Shown: one piece after another, positions 16,558 to 24,383 of the stretch
How the letters are laid out: every line of letters starts with the position of its first letter
How positions within the stretch are numbered: position 1 is the first letter of the stretch
From: Ramlibacter sp.
GTDB lineage: Bacteria; Pseudomonadota; Gammaproteobacteria; Burkholderiales; Burkholderiaceae_C
Assembly (NCBI RefSeq): GCF_028291745.1
Contig: NZ_JAQGNQ010000123.1
Location: 1-56,666 of the forward strand
DNA: 56,666 nt
Direction: 5' to 3'
The notes under the pieces: generated by a model
The model's database searches: none
What the model was told of the DNA's origin: nothing
What the model saw: the letters and a program-made list of their open reading frames with translations, nothing else
Program-made: the position numbers and the translations under genes

Positions 16558-16848
16558 ATGAACAAGATCTCTGCCGTCGTCGCCGCTGGCTTGCTCGCAA
16601 TCGCAGGTGCGGCCAGCGCCGCGCCGCGCCAGGTGACCTTGAGCGTGCCGACCATGGACTGCGACACCTGTCCGGTGACGATCCGCATCGCCTTGCTGAA
16701 GGTGCCGGGCGTGAGCCGCGCGGTGGTGAGCTACGCCCGCCGCAATGCGAAGGTGAGCTTCGACGATGCGAAGACCAGCGTCGCCGGGTTGACCAAGGCG
16801 ACCGAAGCGGCGGGCTATCCGTCGTTCGAGGCGGACGACGCCAAGTAG
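16558..16848 (+). CDS. merP: Periplasmic mercury-binding protein MerP
   Basis: A 96-residue HMA-domain protein with a signal peptide (cleavage after ASA-A, about residue 22). The metal site is MDCDTC, Cys35 and Cys38, in the GMTCxxC position of MerP; the rest shows the beta-alpha-beta-beta-alpha-beta pattern of small metallochaperones. It should hand Hg(II) to MerT. AGGAAGGTG precedes ATG 16558. It ends 11 bp before the convergent TlpA-like gene. The Asp instead of Thr in the metal loop is a variant also found among CopZ/MerP-like proteins, so specificity for mercury rather than another thiophilic metal is likely but not proven. Confidence 0.88.
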   Translation: MNKISAVVAAGLLAIAGAASAAPRQVTLSVPTMDCDTCPVTIRIALLKVPGVSRAVVSYARRNAKVSFDDAKTSVAGLTKATEAAGYPSFEADDAK

Positions 16849-16859
16849 AGCGGCACTCT

Positions 16860-17387
16860 TCAGAGCTCCGCGAGCCAGCGCGCGGCGAGCGGGCTGCTCC
16901 AGTCGAATTCACCGGTCACCACGAACCTGGGCCGTCCACTGCGCGTGATGGCGATCGTGCTGGGAAAGATGTGCACGTCGAAGGCCTTGGCCGCCGCGCC
17001 CTCGCGATCGAGCAGCACGGGCAAGTCCAGCCCCGTCGTTTGCAGGAAGCGGCGCACCGCGGCTTCGGTCTCGCGGTAGTTCACCGCGAGCACCTGCACG
17101 CCCTCCCCACGGTGCTCGCGCGCGAGTTGCTGCAGCGCCGGCATTTCGGCGCGGCACGGCTCGCACCAGCTTGCCCAGAAATTCAGCAGCACGGGCTTGC
17201 CTCGCGTGGCGGCCAGCTGCCAGGCGCTTCCGTCCAGCCCAGCCAGTTCGACCGTCGGCGTTGCGCGTCGCCGCGGCCACTCCTTGCGCGCCGCCTGTGC
17301 GTCGGCGGCGAACGCTGCCGGCAGGAACGGCACGCAGGCCGTAGCGAGCAAGCCGCGGCGGGAGGGCGAGAACAAGGGCTTGGTCAT
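16860..17387 (-). CDS. TlpA-like thioredoxin-fold protein, exported
   Basis: A 175-residue TlpA/ResA-type protein: N-terminal signal with a twin-arginine-like SRRGLLA, cleavage near AAFA (about residue 27), then a thioredoxin fold with active-site WCEPC (Cys75, Cys78) in LNFWASWCEPCRAEMPAL. Such proteins reduce disulfides in the periplasm, often for cytochrome c maturation or to regenerate other thiol proteins. The start ATG (17385-17387) opens the signal peptide. It ends opposite merP, 11 bp apart, and follows the DUF1345 gene on the same strand by 22 bp, so the two may be co-transcribed. A dihaem cytochrome gene lies just upstream. Confidence 0.9.
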   Translation of the reverse strand: MTKPLFSPSRRGLLATACVPFLPAAFAADAQAARKEWPRRRATPTVELAGLDGSAWQLAATRGKPVLLNFWASWCEPCRAEMPALQQLAREHRGEGVQVLAVNYRETEAAVRRFLQTTGLDLPVLLDREGAAAKAFDVHIFPSTIAITRSGRPRFVVTGEFDWSSPLAARWLAEL

Positions 17388-17409
17388 CGCGGCGCCGGCA
17401 GCTTGGCTG

Positions 17410-18099
17410 CTACAGCAACATGCCGGCGGCGACGTTGATCGACAGCGCCAGCAGGCTGGCATTGAAGAAGAAGGACACGACGCAGTGCAAGGTGCCCACC
17501 GGCCGCAGCGCCGAACCATGGAAGCTGATGTCGGCGGTCTGCGCGGATGTGCCGATCACGCAGGAAAAGTGGAAGAAGTCGCCGTACAGCGGGTCGGGCG
17601 TGCCGGGGAAGTCCAGCGGATCCGGTGCGTTGCGCACGCGCGCGGCGTAGAAGTCATGCGCGTAGTGGATCGCGAAGACGCATTGGGTGAACAGCCAGGA
17701 GGTGACCACGGTCAGGATGGCCAGCAGCAGGTGCGCCACGCGCACCGTGCCCGAGAGATTCTTCACCTGCGACAGCTGCGTGCCCACTGCCAGCAGCACC
17801 GCCGCGGCCGTCAGCACCACCACCGTGAGGATGGTGAGTCGTCCCTGGTCCTGGCTGATGGCGCGGCGCTTGATGTCGTCGACATCCGTGTGCCACACCA
17901 GGTGCCACGTGAGCGCCAGGTTCATCAGGGCGCCCGCGTTCCAGGCGATCAGCGTGTCGGCCGCGCGCGACAGGCCCGTCAGGCGGGTGGCCAGGAACAC
18001 GGCCAGCCCGAAGACCAGGGAGCCGAGCAGGCGCGGGCGCGCCCGCAAGGCGGGCCAGAGCTTGGCGCGTCGATGGGCTTTTTCGGCGGATTCGGACAT
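17410..18099 (-). CDS. DUF1345 membrane protein
   Basis: A 229-residue inner-membrane protein with about five hydrophobic segments. The strips AHDFYAARVRNAPDPLDFPG and LYGDFFHFSCVIGTSAQTADI are the DUF1345 signature. The family has no established function. ATG at 18097-18099 gives a short charged N-terminus MSESAEKAHRRAKLW before the first helix. It is followed after 22 bp by the TlpA-like gene and preceded by the cytochrome gene on the same strand. Nothing in it looks broken. Confidence 0.88.
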   Translation of the reverse strand: MSESAEKAHRRAKLWPALRARPRLLGSLVFGLAVFLATRLTGLSRAADTLIAWNAGALMNLALTWHLVWHTDVDDIKRRAISQDQGRLTILTVVVLTAAAVLLAVGTQLSQVKNLSGTVRVAHLLLAILTVVTSWLFTQCVFAIHYAHDFYAARVRNAPDPLDFPGTPDPLYGDFFHFSCVIGTSAQTADISFHGSALRPVGTLHCVVSFFFNASLLALSINVAAGMLL

Positions 18100-18167
18100 G
18101 AGGCGGGCACGAAGACGGGGTGCGCGGACTCTAGCAGTGCCGCGCGCCCCCGTGCGCCCGCATCACG

Positions 18168-19403
18168 TCACAGCGAGCGCAGGTACTGGCCGACGTCCGA
18201 CACTTCCTGCGGAGTCAGGCCCAGCACCATGCGCGCGTTGTAGCGCGTGACCACCGCCTCCAGGGTGGGCGCGGAGCCGTCGTGGAAATAAGGCGCGTGC
18301 TGCCACACGCCGCGCAGCGGCGAGGTGCGGTACTGCTTCGTGGCGGAACGGGCCGCTGCGCTGGGCACCTCGGGCTCGGCCATGGAGTCGCTCACCGGGT
18401 GCAGCCGCTCGTTGGCGTCGGTGAACTGCGCTCCGCTGTGGCAGCTGGCGCATTGCGCCTTGCCCTGGAACAGGAGCTGGCCGCGCGCGGCCGCCTGCCC
18501 GTCGAAGGAACCCGCGGGTGGCGTGGGTGCCGCCAGCGAAAGCTGGTAGGCCTGCAGGGCGGGCAGTGCGCTGGTCACCAGATCCTGGTCGCCGTGCGTC
18601 ACGTTCACGCCGGTGCGCGGCTCGCTGAAGGTGCCCTGGCCCCCGAGCTGGGTCACGGCGACGTAGCGGTTCCAGTAGGCGACCTCGTCGCCGTCGCCCG
18701 TGACGGTGACCTTGTGGATCCCCGCCAGGCCATAGGCCGGCGGGATCACCGAGGGCTTGTTCTGGCCGTCCAAGTTGAAGCGCGCGTCGTACTTGCCGGG
18801 GCCCCAGGAGCTGTAGATGGCCTTCTGCGCGGGGTTGAGCGCAGGCGACAGGGCGACGACCGCGCCGGAATTGAAGTCACGATTGGGCCAGCCATCGAGC
18901 CGGTGGCCGATGCCGCTGGCAAAGCTGTTGTCAACCGTGGAGTGGCAGACGGCGCAGGTGACGCCCAGGCGCGCGAGGTGGTTGACGCCGTTCGCGTCGG
19001 TGGTGACCTGTCCCTCCAGGCCGATCACGGCGCCGAGCTTGAGCAGGGTCAGCGTCGTTTGCGGATTGTCCAGATCGACCTTGCCGGCAGCCAGCGCGTC
19101 TTTCACCCCTTGCGGCAGCGCGTCGACGTCGACCTTCAGGCCGACCGACAGGGCGACGCGCGGCGTCACGCTCTGTTCGATGACCGTGTGCATCTTCAGC
19201 GTGTCGCTCCAGAAGATCTCGTCGCCGAAGGTGTCGTGGCGGAAGATCTGCTGCCCGGACGCGAGCACGGCGGGATCGGCGCTGGTGGCGACCGCCGCAT
19301 CGCCGCCGCCACCGCCGCCGCAGCTCACGAGCGCGGTCGCCGCGGCGGCGACCGCCGCCACCAGCGAACCCGAGGAAAGCATCGTTGCGAAGGGCCTCTG
19401 CAT
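18168..19403 (-). CDS. Dihaem c-type cytochrome, predicted lipoprotein (MauG/cytochrome peroxidase-like)
   Basis: The 411-residue product has a lipoprotein signal with lipobox LVSC (Cys28) followed by a run of glycines, the usual flexible tether. Two haem c motifs are present: CAVCH (150-154) and CASCH (318-322). The arrangement of two well-separated CxxCH motifs and the C-terminal SPLRGVWQHAPYFHDGSAPTLEAV strip resemble the bacterial di-haem cytochrome c peroxidase/MauG class. It should lie in the periplasm anchored to a membrane. An AGGAGACATG run precedes ATG 19403. Which partner it works with is not visible; the TlpA-like thioredoxin downstream could serve haem attachment. Confidence 0.86.
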   Translation of the reverse strand: MQRPFATMLSSGSLVAAVAAAATALVSCGGGGGGDAAVATSADPAVLASGQQIFRHDTFGDEIFWSDTLKMHTVIEQSVTPRVALSVGLKVDVDALPQGVKDALAAGKVDLDNPQTTLTLLKLGAVIGLEGQVTTDANGVNHLARLGVTCAVCHSTVDNSFASGIGHRLDGWPNRDFNSGAVVALSPALNPAQKAIYSSWGPGKYDARFNLDGQNKPSVIPPAYGLAGIHKVTVTGDGDEVAYWNRYVAVTQLGGQGTFSEPRTGVNVTHGDQDLVTSALPALQAYQLSLAAPTPPAGSFDGQAAARGQLLFQGKAQCASCHSGAQFTDANERLHPVSDSMAEPEVPSAAARSATKQYRTSPLRGVWQHAPYFHDGSAPTLEAVVTRYNARMVLGLTPQEVSDVGQYLRSL

Positions 19404-19523
19404 GTCATGTCTCCTGCGCCGGGAATGCGGCGGTGAGGCATAGATGCACCCGACGGGAAAAACGTGACAACGGCCGAGCAATTATTTTTTTGCCGCCGGC
19501 CGGAACGCGCGGCTCGCTCGCAG

Positions 19524-20402
19524 CTACGCGGCGGCGCGCCCGGGCAGCCGATGCGACTGCGCCAGCAGCGCGCGCGCGAGCGCCGCCTTCGGTCCCTCGG
19601 TCCAGACCAGGCCCATGCGGCGCACCGGCGCCGGCGGCGGCAGCGGGATGCGCAGCACGTGCAGGCCTTCGGGCCAGGGCGGTGTCCAGTCCGGCACCAG
19701 CGCCACCCCCAGGCCCTGGTGCACGAACACGGCGATCGCGTTGAGCGCGTCGATCTCGATGCGTTCCTGCGGCTGGATCTGGTGTTCGCGCAACCAGGCG
19801 TCGGCCATGCGGCCGCCCCACATCGTGCGGTCGTAGCGGATGAAGGGTTCGCTCGCCAGCAGGTCCAGCGGATCGCGCCCCACCATGGCGGCGGGCGCGA
19901 GCAGGCACAGGGGCTCTTCGGCCAGCAGTTCCCAGGCGCAGGACTTGGGCAGCGTGAACTGCGGCTCCACGATCACGGCCGCGTCGAGCAGGCCGCCGGT
20001 GACGCGCTGGTACAGGCTGCCGGAGTTGCCCGGCTCCATGTAGACGGCGAGCTTGGGATGCTTGTCGTAGAGGCCGCGCAGCAGCGGCGGCAGCAATCCG
20101 GTCAGGGCCGAGGCCGAGACCCCCAGGCGCCATTCGCCCAGCGGTGCATCGTCGGTGGCCAGGGCCTGCAGGTTGCGCACGTCGCGCAGCACGCCGCGTG
20201 CGTGGTTCAGGATGCGCACGCCAGCCTCGGTCGCCTTGACGGTGCGGCCGGCGCGCCGCACGAGGGGTGCGCCCATCGCTTCCTCCAGCGACTTGACGCG
20301 CGCCGCCACGGCGGCCGGCGTGAGGTCGAGGCGGCGCGCGGCCTCCGCCATCGAGCCGCAGTCGACCACCATCACGAAGCTTTGCAGGAACTGCGTGTCC
20401 AT
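19524..20402 (-). CDS. LysR-family transcriptional regulator
   Basis: A 292-residue LysR-type regulator: winged helix-turn-helix in the first ~60 residues (SMAEAARRLDLTPAAVAARVKSLE) and an effector-binding domain after that. The ATG at 20400-20402 is chosen over an upstream one because it gives the normal MDTQFLQSF start. It is divergent from a Bug receptor and a UxaA-type dehydratase, with a perfect dyad in the shared control region, so it most likely controls sugar-acid uptake and breakdown, with the sugar acid or a keto-deoxy intermediate as inducer. The effector is inference. Confidence 0.93.
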   Translation of the reverse strand: MDTQFLQSFVMVVDCGSMAEAARRLDLTPAAVAARVKSLEEAMGAPLVRRAGRTVKATEAGVRILNHARGVLRDVRNLQALATDDAPLGEWRLGVSASALTGLLPPLLRGLYDKHPKLAVYMEPGNSGSLYQRVTGGLLDAAVIVEPQFTLPKSCAWELLAEEPLCLLAPAAMVGRDPLDLLASEPFIRYDRTMWGGRMADAWLREHQIQPQERIEIDALNAIAVFVHQGLGVALVPDWTPPWPEGLHVLRIPLPPPAPVRRMGLVWTEGPKAALARALLAQSHRLPGRAAA

Positions 20403-20414
20403 CCGGAACAAAAC

Positions 20415-20430
20415 TTCATTATCGAATGAA
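20415..20430. promoter_or_regulatory. Probable LysR operator
   Basis: TTCATT-ATCG-AATGAA is a perfect 6-4-6 dyad 12 bp upstream of the LysR start codon in the divergent control region. Its length and symmetry fit a LysR recognition site and its position fits autorepression. A partly similar CATTCGAATA occurs upstream of the second Bug receptor (about 25427-25436). Confidence 0.6.
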
Positions 20431-20528
20431 TGTGGAACCAGCCCGTTTCCCGCTGCCGCGTGCTGGTCCATGATCCCGCGGTGCCGGGTCCCCCGGCCGC
20501 TATCAATGAATTACAGGAGACAAGTTTG

Positions 20529-21500
20529 ATGATCACCCGTCGCGGCGCCCTGGGCGCCACTGCCGCCGCCCTCGCCTCCACCGTCCTGCCCGCGCGGGCC
20601 GCCGGCTACCCCGACCGGCCGGTGAAGATCGCAGTGGGCTTTGCCGCCGGCGGCGGCGCCGACATCATCGCCCGCATGGTGGGCACGCAGATGGGAGCGC
20701 AGACCGGCGAGACCTTCATCGTCGACGACCGGCCGGGCGCCACCGGCACCATCGCCGCGACCTTCGTCGCGCACTCGCAGGCCGATGGCTACACCATCTT
20801 CCTGGGCTCGCAGTCCACCATGCTGGTGGCTCCGGCGATCTACCCGAAGCTGCAGTTCGACCCGGTCAAGGACTTCACGCCGATCTCCATGCTGGTGTCG
20901 ATGCCGATGATCCTGGCCGTGCATCCCAGCGTGCCCGCGCACAACATGCAGGAGCTGATCGCGCTGGCGAAGAAGAGCAAGCTGTCTTACGCCTCGGCCG
21001 GTGCCGGCGGCCCGCAGCACGTGGCCGGCGAACTGTTCAAGGCCGGACTGGGTCTGGACATCACGCACGTCCCGTACAAGGGCGAGGCGCCCGCGCTGAC
21101 CGACGCGGTCGGTGGCCAGGTGCCCATGCTGTTCTCCAACGTGCCGGCGATCACCCCCTACGTCCAGTCGGGCAAGCTGCGCGCCATCGCGGTCACCAGC
21201 CTGAAGCGCCATCCCGCCTTCCCGGACGTGCCCACCATTGCCGAATCCGCCAGGCTGCCCGACTTCGAGGTGCTGACGTGGTACGGCCTCTTCGCCCCCG
21301 CCGGCACGCCGACGGAAGTGGTGAAGAAGCTCGAATCCGAGGCCATCAGCGCGCTGAAGAACAAGGACCTCGCCTCCAAGGTGAGCGGGCAGGGCTTCAC
21401 CATCGTGGGCAGCACCAGCGCCCAGTTCACCGACCTGATGAAGGCGCAGGTGCCGCGGATGGCCAAGTTGATCAAGGCGGCCAACGTGCACGCCGACTGA
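20529..21500 (+). CDS. Tripartite tricarboxylate transporter substrate-binding protein (Bug family)
   Basis: A 323-residue periplasmic receptor of the Bug class. MITRRGALGATAAALAST is a twin-arginine-like signal, then the Bug opening YPDRPVKIAVGFAAGGGAD and the late strip FAPAGTPTEVVKKL. Bug proteins catch small carboxylates for TctAB membrane subunits; none of those is in the window, as is usual for the large Bug families of Burkholderiales. CAGGAGACAAG precedes the ATG, nearly identical to the leader of the second Bug gene (25449). It starts a run with the UxaA-type gene (8 bp gap), so the ligand is probably an aldarate or uronate. Confidence 0.92.
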   Translation: MITRRGALGATAAALASTVLPARAAGYPDRPVKIAVGFAAGGGADIIARMVGTQMGAQTGETFIVDDRPGATGTIAATFVAHSQADGYTIFLGSQSTMLVAPAIYPKLQFDPVKDFTPISMLVSMPMILAVHPSVPAHNMQELIALAKKSKLSYASAGAGGPQHVAGELFKAGLGLDITHVPYKGEAPALTDAVGGQVPMLFSNVPAITPYVQSGKLRAIAVTSLKRHPAFPDVPTIAESARLPDFEVLTWYGLFAPAGTPTEVVKKLESEAISALKNKDLASKVSGQGFTIVGSTSAQFTDLMKAQVPRMAKLIKAANVHAD

Positions 21501-21508
21501 GGACACGC

Positions 21509-23056
21509 ATGCTCGAACTCTCCGCAAAGAAGGTCACCGGTCCGATCATCCGCCTGCACCCCAACGACAACGTCGTGGTGGCGCGGACCGAGGTCGGCAT
21601 TGGCACCGTCGTGCCCAGCGAGGGCTTTACCAGCCGCAGCCAGGTGCCGGCGGGCCACAAGCTCGCCGCGCGCGCCATCCAGGCGGGTGAAGCGATCCTG
21701 AAGTACAACGTGTGCATCGGCTTCGCGGCGCAGGACATCGCGCCGGGCAGCTACGTGCACTCGCACAACGTGACCTTCCGGGAGTTCGACCGCGACTATG
21801 CCTGGGGCCAGGACTATGTAGCGACGCCGGTGCTGCCGGAGTCCGAGCAGGCTACCTTCATGGGCTATGTGCGCCCGGACGGCCAGGTGGGCACGCGCAA
21901 CTACATCGGCATCCTGTCGACGGTGAACTGCTCGGCGACCGTGGTGCACAAGGTGGCCGAGTGGTTCACCGAGGAGCGCCTCGCGGCCTTTCCCAACATC
22001 GATGGCGTGGTGGGCCTCTCGCACGGCCTCGGCTGCGGCATGGAGATGAGCGGCGAGCCCATGGACCTGCTGCGGCGGACCATGGGGGGCTATGCGAAGC
22101 ACCCCAACTTCGCCGGCGTGCTGATCATCGGCCTGGGTTGCGAGCGCAACCAGTTGTCCGGCATCCTGGCGCAGGAGAAGCTGCAAGCCAATCCGCGGCT
22201 GCAGACCTTCGTGATGCAGGAAACGGGCGGCACCCGCAAGACGGTGGAAGCGGCGGTCGAAGCGGTGAAGAAGATGCTGCCGGGCGCCAACGACGTGGTC
22301 CGCGTGCCGGTCTCGGCAAGTCACCTGAAGATCGGCCTGCAATGCGGCGGCTCGGACGGCTTCTCCTCGATCACCGCCAATCCGGCGCTGGGCGCGGCCA
22401 TGGACATCCTCGTGCGCCATGGCGGCACGGCCATCCTGTCGGAGACGCCCGAGATCTACGGCGTGGAGCACACGCTCACGCGGCGCGCGGTGAGCCGCCC
22501 GGTCGGCGAGAAGCTGATCGAGCGCATCCGCTGGTGGAAGGAGGTGTACTCGCCCGGCCGCGACGTGCAGATCAACGGCGCGGTCAGCCCGGGCAACAAC
22601 GTGGGCGGCCTGGCCAACATCTTCGAGAAGTCGCTGGGCTCCTCGATGAAGGGCGGCACCACCGGCCTGATGGAGGTATATCGCTACGCCGAGCCCGTGA
22701 GGCAGCATGGCTTCGTGTTCATGGACACCCCCGGCTTCGACCCGTGCTCCGCCACCGGCCAGATCGCGGGGGGCGCCAACATGATCATGTTCACCACCGG
22801 CCGCGGCTCGATGTTCGGCGCCAAGCCGGTGCCCTCGATCAAGCTGGCCACCAACACGCCCATGTACAGCCGCCTCACGGAAGACATGGACTACAACTGC
22901 GGCGAGATCCTGGACGGCACGAAGACGATGCCCGAGACCGCGGAGGAGATCTTCCGCCTGATGCTCAGCACCGCCTCGGGCGAGCGCAGCAAGAGCGAAC
23001 TGCTCGACCTGGGCAACCACGAGTTCGTGCCCTGGAACATCGGCGTGGTGAGCTGA
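21509..23056 (+). CDS. UxaA/GarD-type sugar-acid dehydratase
   Basis: A 515-residue one-piece hydro-lyase of the altronate/galactarate dehydratase family: an N-terminal SAF domain (about residues 1-95) and the UxaA catalytic part with GYVRPDGQVGTRNYIGI, SHGLGCGMEM, GLGCERNQ and GLQCGGSDGFSSITANPALG. These cysteine-containing loops bind the iron used for dehydrating sugar acids to 2-keto-3-deoxy products. Full-length fused members include altronate (UxaA) and galactarate (GarD) dehydratases; the substrate here is open. It follows the Bug receptor by 8 bp. A hairpin lies 59 bp after its stop. Confidence 0.9.
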   Translation: MLELSAKKVTGPIIRLHPNDNVVVARTEVGIGTVVPSEGFTSRSQVPAGHKLAARAIQAGEAILKYNVCIGFAAQDIAPGSYVHSHNVTFREFDRDYAWGQDYVATPVLPESEQATFMGYVRPDGQVGTRNYIGILSTVNCSATVVHKVAEWFTEERLAAFPNIDGVVGLSHGLGCGMEMSGEPMDLLRRTMGGYAKHPNFAGVLIIGLGCERNQLSGILAQEKLQANPRLQTFVMQETGGTRKTVEAAVEAVKKMLPGANDVVRVPVSASHLKIGLQCGGSDGFSSITANPALGAAMDILVRHGGTAILSETPEIYGVEHTLTRRAVSRPVGEKLIERIRWWKEVYSPGRDVQINGAVSPGNNVGGLANIFEKSLGSSMKGGTTGLMEVYRYAEPVRQHGFVFMDTPGFDPCSATGQIAGGANMIMFTTGRGSMFGAKPVPSIKLATNTPMYSRLTEDMDYNCGEILDGTKTMPETAEEIFRLMLSTASGERSKSELLDLGNHEFVPWNIGVVS

Positions 23057-23114
23057 GGCGACTGCCAGTTTTCCTGGGCGGTGGCGCCACACGCGCGGGC
23101 CGCTCGTCGCTGGC

Positions 23115-23135
23115 GGCGCCCGCCGGTCGGGCGCC
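23115..23135 (+). terminator. Hairpin downstream of the UxaA-type gene
   Basis: GGCGCCCG-CCGGT-CGGGCGCC is a perfect 8-bp GC stem with a 5-base loop, 59 bp after the stop. There is no T-run after it, so it may act as a processing or protective hairpin rather than a full intrinsic terminator. Confidence 0.5.
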
Positions 23136-23194
23136 GATCGGAAACATCAAGCATCTTTAGTTACGATTGTTCACATCTTAGGAGGTGACGTCGT

Positions 23195-23584
23195 ATGAGG
23201 AAGAATCTGATCCTGCTGCCGCTGGTGCTGCTCGCGGCGGGTGCCGTGCAGGCCGGCACGTACTCGGTACTGCAGGAGTCGCAGTGCAATCTCATCACGC
23301 CCGCCGATCTGACGCGCGTGATCCGCAAGGCAGGCGCCGACACCGGCCTCGACCTGCCCAAGGGCATGGCCATCCATGCCGAAGTGCAATGCGCGCCCGA
23401 TGCGGCCGGCAAGCGCTTCGTGTACACCATCCGCGCGGCCATCGAGAAGCAGGTGAACGACGGTGAAGCGCAGCGCTGGACGACCCTGGCGCAGCAAACC
23501 GGCTATGGCACCACTGCCGGGACGGCCACGCTGCTGCGTCAAGTGCACTTCACCATCCGCGACGTGATCCGCCAGGAGCCCTGA
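23195..23584 (+). CDS. Small exported protein of unknown function
   Basis: A 129-residue protein with a Sec signal peptide (MRKNLILLPLVLLAAGAVQA, cleavage near residue 20). The mature part has two cysteines (QCNL and QCAP) that could form a disulfide and no motif I recognise. Its ribosome binding site AGGAGGTGA (23180-23188) is an uninterrupted nine-base match to the 16S anti-Shine-Dalgarno and lies 6 bp from the ATG, predicting high translation. The gene ends before a strong bidirectional terminator shared with the cache-domain gene. It seems an independent unit inserted between parts of the sugar-acid region. Confidence 0.8.
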   Translation: MRKNLILLPLVLLAAGAVQAGTYSVLQESQCNLITPADLTRVIRKAGADTGLDLPKGMAIHAEVQCAPDAAGKRFVYTIRAAIEKQVNDGEAQRWTTLAQQTGYGTTAGTATLLRQVHFTIRDVIRQEP

Positions 23585-23633
23585 GCCTGCGGGGTGGGTT
23601 GCCGACGGCATCCCACCACCCTATGGGCAAACG

Positions 23634-23664
23634 AAAAGGGCGGCGCCGACGGCGCCGCCCTTTT
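23634..23664. terminator. Strong bidirectional intrinsic terminator
   Basis: AAAAGGGCGGCGCC, loop GAC, then GGCGCCGCCCTTTT: a 14-bp perfect stem with an A-run on one side and T-run on the other, so it ends transcription from both strands. It lies between the convergent small exported protein gene and the cache-domain gene. Confidence 0.92.
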
Positions 23665-23677
23665 GCATTGGGGTCGA

Positions 23678-24157
23678 TTACTTCTTGTAGACGCCGCCGC
23701 AGACCACGGTGTCGTCCAGGCGCTCGCAGTACGCGGTCTTGGCCTCGATCTTCTTGGTCATCGGGTTGGGGAACTTGTAGTCGGTGTAGAAGCTGGTCTT
23801 GGCCTTGCCCAGCTCCACGCGTTCCTTGATGTATTCCTTGCCGTCGATGTCCTTCATCTCGATGAAGTTCTTGCCGACCATCTTCTCGTTGGTGCCGTGG
23901 GCGACGCAGGTGCCATCGAGCTTGTGCACCGCGAGGTACAGGTCGCGGTCGTGGAAGTCCTTGTTGTCGCGGTTGATGATTTCGGCGTAGCCCTTGTCCT
24001 TGCCGTGGGCCTTGATGTACGCGACGCCCTTCTTGACCATGGCTTCCGCTTCCTTGGCGGTGGCGGGGGTGTCGGCGGCGGCGGCGGCCCAGGTGGCGCC
24101 GGCGAAGGCAGCGACGCACAGGGCGACGGCCAGCTTGCTTGCTTGCATGCGGTTCAT
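23678..24157 (-). CDS. Single cache-domain periplasmic protein
   Basis: A 159-residue protein with a signal peptide (cleavage about residue 25, TWAAAA) and a mature region that is one small Cache-type sensor fold: AYIKAHGKDKGYAEI, DLYLAVHKLDGTCVAHGTN, VGKNFIEMKDIDGK and YTDYKFPNPMTKKIEAKTAYCERL follow the single-cache pattern. Unlike chemoreceptors it has no membrane-spanning output domain, so it is a free periplasmic ligand-binding protein. Two cysteines near the C-terminus and one at TCVAHG may pair. I chose the ATG at 24155-24157 because it starts the signal peptide. Downstream lies the bidirectional terminator. Confidence 0.85.
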   Translation of the reverse strand: MNRMQASKLAVALCVAAFAGATWAAAAADTPATAKEAEAMVKKGVAYIKAHGKDKGYAEIINRDNKDFHDRDLYLAVHKLDGTCVAHGTNEKMVGKNFIEMKDIDGKEYIKERVELGKAKTSFYTDYKFPNPMTKKIEAKTAYCERLDDTVVCGGVYKK

Positions 24158-24383
24158 GATTCCCAATTCCGATTCGTTTTGACGGCAGGGCGGCAGCAGT
24201 GCCGCCCGATCCGGCATTTATTGTCGAGCAGGAGCGCAGCCGGCGCCGACAGCGAATCGATGAGCGTGGGACTTATCTCGCGCGGATGGCGATTGCGCGC
24301 CGCGCGCCCAGCGTGCGTGTCGTGCAATCGCCGCAGTGCCGCGCGCTTTGCGGCCGCAGGCGAGTGCCCGCGGCCGAATGCCG

